IMG/VR virus record: IMGVR_UViG_3300005289_000004
Location: 1-64,000 of that record
Direction: 5' to 3' (one strand)
DNA length: 64,000 bases
DNA from: a virus
Shown here: positions 59,390-64,000 of the stretch, piece by piece
Numbering within the stretch: the stretch's first letter is position 1
How the letters are laid out: every line of letters starts with the position of its first letter
Made by a program: the position numbers and the translations under genes
The notes under the pieces: generated by a model
Database searches by the model: none
The model's input: the letters and a program-made list of their open reading frames with translations, nothing else
What the model was told of the DNA's origin: nothing

Positions 59390-60461
59390 GGTATCATTCA
59401 TTTAGTTGTAATACAGGCAGTTATAAAACCTCTCTATCTTATCTAATTAGGTATTATTTATTAATGCTAGGTTGTTGGTTCACTTTTCTGAACCTGTTGA
59501 AATCCTTACTGTACACTAAGCTACTAACAGTTTCTTTTATTCATGCGGTGTAGCATACGTACTCACGATAGTTTAAATGCGGTTTATGAAAAGCTGTGAA
59601 GAGGTCAGTTTTAGCTAGTAATTTACACTAAGTAGGGTATTTTAGCTGTTTTATAGTGGGATTTGGGGAAATTTGATGTGTAATGTGTGCATGAGAGACG
59701 AATAGTGCCTTTGTCCTTATCTCCCTTATCACTATTTGAAGCTATCCTAATCTATTGTATTACCTATTTAAACCCCCACATCGTCACTTTGTCCATGCAT
59801 TTGTCTATGCTCCCACTTTAAACCGTCCTCTTTACCTATCTGTATTCATGCTGGCTGTCTTACTTACGTATGTTAGGCTTATCCCCTTTTATTCTCTGGT
59901 TAGCTTAGCACGTGTAATTATAGAAGATTCGTTCTAATTTCGGGATTATAGTCTGTTTGTTCTATATTATGTTGAGGTGTACTATTCAGCTAGTACAGTT
60001 AGTAGTCATTCTGTTTAAACATGTAATCATTTGGTTACCTATTCCTTAACTGTTATGTTGTATACATAGGTTATTACTATTATCAGTTGGTTAGCTTATA
60101 AGGTGCAATGTTATTCGGTTAGCTATTCACTTAAAATTATTATCTCTCATTTTCAGACAGTTACATTTTATTTGAAAATATTTATTGCTATTTGTTTGGT
60201 TTGCCTAATAATCCTTTGTATGTTTGTTATGTCGTTAGTGATTAACGCAATCAGATAGGCAACTGTAAAGGTCATTCCGCAAAGCTAGGGTAATAATATA
60301 GCATAAGGTAAAGCATACCGACTGTACAAATGCATCTTCGTGTAATGTAGCTTAGTTAACTAATATGGTTAGCTGATCAGTTCAAAGCCTGAGAAAGTAA
60401 TTACAGTTTTGTAATGAACAAATACAGATGACACAAACAGAAACTTTTAAACTTAAATATT
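59390..60461. other. gene-free stretch with four GGTTAGCT copies
   Basis: 1.07 kb without a convincing gene on either strand (a 60-codon ORF at 59755 lacks support). It contains four plus-strand GGTTAGCT copies (59898, 60089, 60117, 60367). With the adjacent RepL-like gene and site array it is the best candidate for a replication origin or control region. Confidence 0.55.
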
Positions 60462-60593
60462 ATGAGAGAATTAACAGTAACACAACAGTCTTTTAACAGT
60501 ATGTTATTAGGCTTGATACAATCAGGTGTAACATTTGAAGCTACTGAACAACCAAACGGTACAATATTAATCACATTCACAGGAGGGTATTAA
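60462..60593 (+). CDS. 43-residue hypothetical protein
   Basis: ATG 60462 to TAA 60591-60593, two bases before the next ATG. Reality rests on clean coupling; function unknown. Confidence 0.5.
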   Translation: MRELTVTQQSFNSMLLGLIQSGVTFEATEQPNGTILITFTGGY

Positions 60594-60594
60594 A

Positions 60595-60669
60595 ATGCAA
60601 GACAAATGGTTTTTATACGCACTCGTTGCTATGGGTGTTATAGCTTTAATAATATTATCCACACTTTAA
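60595..60669 (+). CDS. 24-residue membrane microprotein
   Basis: One hydrophobic helix (WFLYALVAMGVIALIILSTL). AGGAGG eight bases ahead of the ATG (60595) supports translation. Confidence 0.5.
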   Translation: MQDKWFLYALVAMGVIALIILSTL

Positions 60670-60680
60670 ATTATACAGTT

Positions 60681-60863
60681 ATGAATACACTGGAATTTTT
60701 ATCTAAGGCAGAATCGATGTACTTAGACTACGTTAACAACTTCATTACACTTGAAGGATTTGCAAGTCACTACGCAATTAGTATCGGGTTAGCTATTGAA
60801 CTAATAAACTTTGGCAGAGTAGTATTTGAATCAAGTGAATACGAACGTAACACAGACCTTTAA
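60681..60863 (+). CDS. 60-residue hypothetical protein
   Basis: ATG 60681 follows the previous stop by 11 bases. Helical, acidic start, no family recognised. Confidence 0.55.
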   Translation: MNTLEFLSKAESMYLDYVNNFITLEGFASHYAISIGLAIELINFGRVVFESSEYERNTDL

Positions 60864-60873
60864 TTTTAAAACT

Positions 60874-61158
60874 ATGAATACTCAAATTGAATTTACCCGC
60901 ATTAACAACGACACAAACGGCAATCCTAGGTATGTGTGTCACTTCTTAAATCTGTTAAATAGTAAAGAGCAGGTTGTAATAGCTGCTAAAGCTAAACCAT
61001 TTCAATCTATACCTGATATGTACAGGGAGGCAGTTAACAAAGCACGTGCAATAGGTGGTAAGAAATTCCACAACAAACAATACGGAGGTGGTATAGTATT
61101 TCAGTCTTACAGCATTCAACAAACAGAGAAAGATATTTTAAACCTTGTAAATAGCTAG
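60874..61158 (+). CDS. hypothetical protein
   Basis: 94 residues from ATG 60874. Central basic helix (MYREAVNKARAIGGKKFHNK). Function unknown. Confidence 0.55.
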   Translation: MNTQIEFTRINNDTNGNPRYVCHFLNLLNSKEQVVIAAKAKPFQSIPDMYREAVNKARAIGGKKFHNKQYGGGIVFQSYSIQQTEKDILNLVNS

Positions 61159-61161
61159 AAA

Positions 61162-61302
61162 ATGGAAGTAGTTTATATAGCAACCTACAAAAAAGATAAC
61201 GGATATATCAACACTGTACAGTTTGCAGACTTCAATGAAATGGTTGAATACCTAGAGACGTACAGAGACTGTAAAGTAATAATAACCACTATTTACATTT
61301 AA
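61162..61302 (+). CDS. 46-residue hypothetical protein
   Basis: ATG 61162 to TAA 61300-61302. Beta-alpha pattern (MEVVYIATYKKDNGYI). Spacing to neighbours fits an operon. Confidence 0.55.
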   Translation: MEVVYIATYKKDNGYINTVQFADFNEMVEYLETYRDCKVIITTIYI

Positions 61303-61313
61303 CAATTACAAAC

Positions 61314-61739
61314 ATGAAAACTACAGCAATACAACAACAGTTAATTAACCATCTTGAAGCAGGATTTTTAGTTAGCAAAAAAGAACAAGATAATTTGTTC
61401 AAAATACTAAACGGCTCTAACACTGAACTAATAGACAAATTAAAAGAACTGTTAAATGAAAGTGAGGGTATTAGTTTATCTGATGAACATAGCAATCAGG
61501 GCAAAGACTGGCTTTTAAATCTTTGGAAGTCACTAACAGGTAAAGAGCGTAAAAACAATCCATTTGGGTACAGAGAGCAGGAAATATTGACAGATTTTAG
61601 TCACTGCGAATTGGCAGGTTATTATAACGGTGGTAATAGGTATATGAACTACTACATTCCTTTGTATGACGTTGTAAGTAATGACGGCAGTAGTTTTCAA
61701 TACTACATGCAAGGTGGTGAAATTAGTATAGTAGGGTAA
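61314..61739 (+). CDS. hypothetical protein
   Basis: 141 residues, acidic helical first half, aromatic second half (YYNGGNRYMNYYIPLYDVV). Function unknown. Confidence 0.6.
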   Translation: MKTTAIQQQLINHLEAGFLVSKKEQDNLFKILNGSNTELIDKLKELLNESEGISLSDEHSNQGKDWLLNLWKSLTGKERKNNPFGYREQEILTDFSHCELAGYYNGGNRYMNYYIPLYDVVSNDGSSFQYYMQGGEISIVG

Positions 61740-61799
61740 CATACCAAAACAAATAGAAAGTGTCTAAAATCGGCTAATAATAACCTTAAATCAAAGAAT

Positions 61800-61982
61800 A
61801 TGAAAACTAAAGAACAAAAAATAGCAGAACTATATAGTAACATTGAATTGAACTATAAATTAATAGATGCTATTGTTGACTTGCAAGATGCGGGTTTTGG
61901 TAGTAGTGCATTATCACTAGCTCAAGACGAGGCAAATATGAGAGTTTCAATTAATCAAGAATGCTTAAAAGAACACGAATAA
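61800..61982 (+). CDS. 60-residue hypothetical protein
   Basis: Helical, acidic; no domain recognised. Confidence 0.55.
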   Translation: MKTKEQKIAELYSNIELNYKLIDAIVDLQDAGFGSSALSLAQDEANMRVSINQECLKEHE

Positions 61983-61989
61983 CAATCCC

Positions 61990-62032
61990 TTCCCTGTCTA
62001 CAGATTTAAATAGCTTGTAACTATTCAGGGAA
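61990..62032. repeat. inverted repeat, possible hairpin
   Basis: TTCCCTG (61990-61996) pairs with CAGGGAA (62026-62032); inside it ATAG (62010-62013) can pair with CTAT (62021-62024). No T-run follows. Could regulate the membrane microprotein genes behind it. Confidence 0.5.
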
Positions 62033-62055
62033 CTAAACTTAAACAAAATAACATC

Positions 62056-62178
62056 ATGTATTTAACAGAAAAACAAATCAATAGAGTTGCTATAGTGGGT
62101 AGCTTTATTATAATCTCTCTAGTAGTATACGCCTTAACAAAAGGTAATGTGTCTAATCTTTCAACTATAGGATATTAG
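62056..62178 (+). CDS. 40-residue membrane microprotein
   Basis: ATG 62056. One hydrophobic helix (VAIVGSFIIISLVVYAL) and a polar tail. Function unknown. Confidence 0.5.
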   Translation: MYLTEKQINRVAIVGSFIIISLVVYALTKGNVSNLSTIGY

Positions 62179-62181
62179 GTT

Positions 62182-62274
62182 ATGACAAACAGCCAATTTA
62201 CTATTACCTTAGCATTAGGTCTCTTGCTAGGTATTCTAATAACAGTATTAACTTATTCATTATTTAATGTATGA
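62182..62274 (+). CDS. 30-residue membrane microprotein
   Basis: Almost entirely one membrane helix (TITLALGLLLGILITVLTYS). Its TGA overlaps the next ATG as ATGA. Confidence 0.5.
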   Translation: MTNSQFTITLALGLLLGILITVLTYSLFNV

Positions 62275-62477
62275 AAACATTAACATTAAACCCTAAAAAC
62301 TATAAGGTAGGTGATACCATTAAGTTTAGTACAATTACTAGGTCAGGAAAAGAGACTGTTAAACGGAAGATTGTTTCTATTGATAGCTTTGGTTTAGGTG
62401 TAAGATACAACGGTTGGAATCCCTATTACTTAAATAACCCGATGTTAGATAAAATTATTGAACATATAAAATTATAA
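62271..62477 (+). CDS. SH3-like small protein
   Basis: 68 residues. KVGDTIKFSTITRSGK and KRKIVSIDSFGLGVRY suggest a small beta-barrel. Function unknown. Confidence 0.55.
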   Translation: MKTLTLNPKNYKVGDTIKFSTITRSGKETVKRKIVSIDSFGLGVRYNGWNPYYLNNPMLDKIIEHIKL

Positions 62478-62482
62478 TTGTT

Positions 62483-62704
62483 ATGAAAACAAACAACAAG
62501 AAAGAGGTGATAGCTACGGCCATAGCGTTTGTAGTTATCATGAACATGTGTATAGGGTTTACAATAGTAATAGCCCTAACTGATGTGTACACAGTAGAAT
62601 GCTGGTTAGCTTTGGTATTCAGTGTAGGTATTCTTATACTGGTAGGTCTTAAACTGGTAGCTGATATGGTAGAATATGAAATAAATAAACAACTTGAATT
62701 ATAA
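62483..62704 (+). CDS. small membrane protein
   Basis: 73 residues with two hydrophobic helices (about 10-31 and 40-60). Function unknown. Confidence 0.55.
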   Translation: MKTNNKKEVIATAIAFVVIMNMCIGFTIVIALTDVYTVECWLALVFSVGILILVGLKLVADMVEYEINKQLEL

Positions 62705-62731
62705 TTGGTAAATTCAAAAGGAGAATTAACT

Positions 62732-63013
62732 ATGAAAAAGAAAACAATTATACTACAGCTACTGACTGTAGATTTTGAGAATCCTAATTATGGCAGCAAT
62801 TGTGACTGTCCTGTAGGTAAAGCATGTGCTAGGCAATTAGGGCTTAACAGGGACGATATTATAGAGTGTGTTGATTGGGTTTATCTAGGTTACGATTTAG
62901 ACCGATACGACCACGAAGTTTACGGTTTAGATAAGTTTAATGCAGACGTTAAGCTAGCCGAACAAAAAGAACCAAACACAGTAATTAGAACACTTACCTT
63001 AACTAAAGCATAA
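62732..63013 (+). CDS. cysteine-containing hypothetical protein
   Basis: 93 residues from ATG 62732 behind AAAGGAG. CDCPVGKAC segment (about 23-31) and a Tyr/Asp-rich middle. Function unknown. Confidence 0.6.
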   Translation: MKKKTIILQLLTVDFENPNYGSNCDCPVGKACARQLGLNRDDIIECVDWVYLGYDLDRYDHEVYGLDKFNADVKLAEQKEPNTVIRTLTLTKA

Positions 63014-63014
63014 C

Positions 63015-63227
63015 ATGTATTTACAAACAGAAATACCGACACGTGGTAGCTGGGTAGCTTGGTTAGCCACGATGATAGTTGGAGAGGTTAAAGTAGCTGA
63101 CCCAAAAGACAGGAATAGAATAGCCACAAGTATTAGCAGTGCTTTTCATAAAAAGAAGCTGGCTAGGTTTACTATTAAAATTAACAAAAACGACCGTTCA
63201 GAATTACATATTACGAGAATCGCATGA
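63015..63227 (+). CDS. small basic protein
   Basis: 70 residues, basic C-terminal half (HKKKLARFTIKINKNDRSEL). Overlaps the next gene as ATGA. Confidence 0.55.
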   Translation: MYLQTEIPTRGSWVAWLATMIVGEVKVADPKDRNRIATSISSAFHKKKLARFTIKINKNDRSELHITRIA

Positions 63228-63418
63228 GACTGCCTGAAATGGTTGCATTAGCGCAACAAGGGGTAAAAATGACCCATAGATATTTTAGTGAAAATGAGTG
63301 GTTAGTTATGCAGGGCAACTTAGTTGTGTTTGAAGATGGAGTTAAGATATTCCTGTCTGAATGGATAACTAATAAAGAGTGGTTAAACGATGGTTGGTCT
63401 AAATTTGAAGAGTTATGA
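63224..63418 (+). CDS. small hypothetical protein
   Basis: 64 residues with Trp-rich end (WITNKEWLNDGWSKFEEL). Coupled on both sides. Confidence 0.55.
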   Translation: MRLPEMVALAQQGVKMTHRYFSENEWLVMQGNLVVFEDGVKIFLSEWITNKEWLNDGWSKFEEL

Positions 63419-63666
63419 AAAGTGTAAATTTCAAAGTAGTTAACAGTGACGGTTTATTTGACAAAGGAGAAGTGTTAGCAATCATAGTGCAGCCTTCCGA
63501 ACAACTCGAAGCTTACCAGCTATTTAAAAAAGACAGTAAAGTGTTATCTAAGCAGTTTATCAGAACCAATACAAGGAATGCTAAACCAAAGGAGATCATA
63601 TCGTTAGCTTCTCACTTAACTAAATTAGGAATACAGTATAAACAAATTAACAGTTTGAAGGGATGA
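63415..63666 (+). CDS. small hypothetical protein
   Basis: 83 residues, basic. Coupled on both sides. Confidence 0.55.
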   Translation: MKSVNFKVVNSDGLFDKGEVLAIIVQPSEQLEAYQLFKKDSKVLSKQFIRTNTRNAKPKEIISLASHLTKLGIQYKQINSLKG

Positions 63667-64000
63667 AAAACATTGATACTACAAAACCAAATTGGTTTAC
63701 AAAAGAGGTTAAAGAGTCTTGGTTAGCTGACCTTAAATCTGGCAAGTTTATACAAGGGTACGGAGCTTTAAGATATGAAAAAACCTACTGTTGTCTTGGG
63801 GTACTTTGTGTAACATTAGATAAAGAATACGAGTTAATCAGTGAATGTGGTATGAGTAATGGGGATAGCATCTATAACTTACTAGGCCGGGAAATAGGCG
63901 ACATGAGGGTAGATCATCTGTTTAGGGCTAATGACAGGGACTATAACAATAAACACCACAAACATGACTACTCAAACGTAATACCATTAATTGAACAGTT
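63663..64000 (+). CDS. conserved phage protein, partial (runs off the right edge)
   Basis: ATG 63663; 112 codons visible. SWLADLKSGKFIQGYGALRY and YCCLGVLC match a common phage protein of unknown role whose Cys residues may bind zinc. His-rich end near residue 100. Confidence 0.6.
   Translation, partial: MKNIDTTKPNWFTKEVKESWLADLKSGKFIQGYGALRYEKTYCCLGVLCVTLDKEYELISECGMSNGDSIYNLLGREIGDMRVDHLFRANDRDYNNKHHKHDYSNVIPLIEQ

Noticed and set aside
59755-59937. 60-codon plus-strand ORF
   Set aside because: Odd composition, no coupling or ribosome site; probably chance.
1-64000. tRNA genes, CRISPR arrays, integrase, tape measure
   Set aside because: Searched for by eye; no supporting sequence found.

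Overview
The window looks like a 64 kb stretch of a short-tailed, double-stranded DNA bacteriophage that infects a member of the Bacteroidota. Evidence for the host: at least ten promoters fit the Bacteroidota form TTTG-N20-TAnnTTTG, on both strands; the primase has a BT4734/VirE-N type domain; and secreted proteins carry host-like signal peptides. Evidence for the phage type: terminase, portal, scaffold-like protein, capsid, several connector-sized proteins, very large internal or appendage proteins, no tape measure, no tail sheath, and a T7-like family A DNA polymerase. The order resembles crAss-like or other Bacteroidota podoviruses, but no single gene proves that placement. The standard bacterial code is used, with TAA, TGA and TAG all serving as stops. 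No integrase, tRNA or CRISPR array was seen.

Layout. From about 43.0 kb leftward to base 1 almost everything is on the minus strand. In transcription order it holds: small early-type genes (a Tad1/Acb2-like cyclic-nucleotide sponge, an SSB-tailed small protein); two GroES-like co-chaperones; a homing endonuclease; large terminase, portal, scaffold-like protein and capsid (33-38 kb); connector proteins interrupted by a GIY-YIG endonuclease; a 1258-residue muzzle/stabilisation-like protein; internal virion proteins including one of 1631 residues with an ADP-ribosyltransferase-like domain; spanin-like genes; an SGNH-hydrolase tail fibre and signal-peptide-bearing fibre-like proteins (6-20 kb); an HNH endonuclease, a T7-type endonuclease I, endolysin and holin (3.8-6.3 kb); a phosphoesterase, a dNTP pyrophosphohydrolase-like protein, a run of tiny cysteine-rich proteins, and a DnaB-like helicase that runs off the left edge. 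From 43.2 kb rightward the genes are on the plus strand: a 500-base untranslated stretch, nucleotide-metabolism genes (HD alarmone hydrolase-like, MazG-like), DNA polymerase A, a free-standing homing endonuclease, a primase-like protein, an HNH nuclease, and many small unknown genes in tight ATGA-coupled operons. Two genes are reversed inside this rightward block: 45830-46225 and the RepL-like initiator/regulator at 58784-59242. The latter faces an array of TACTA/TAGTA sites and 1.1 kb without genes, the best candidate for an origin or control region.

The genes fit one lytic programme: divergent promoters at 43.03-43.20 kb drive a leftward module that starts with host-takeover genes and runs through the virion and lysis genes, and a rightward replication and metabolism module. 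The least expected signals are a palindromic TACTA/TAGTA site shared by the leaders of three free-standing homing endonucleases and the RepL-gene array; a 7-mer (GGTTAGC) strongly biased to the plus strand whichever way genes point; promoters that place ATG five bases after the -7 box; an Ig-like repeat array split between two ORFs; and a predicted pseudoknot ahead of one endonuclease gene.
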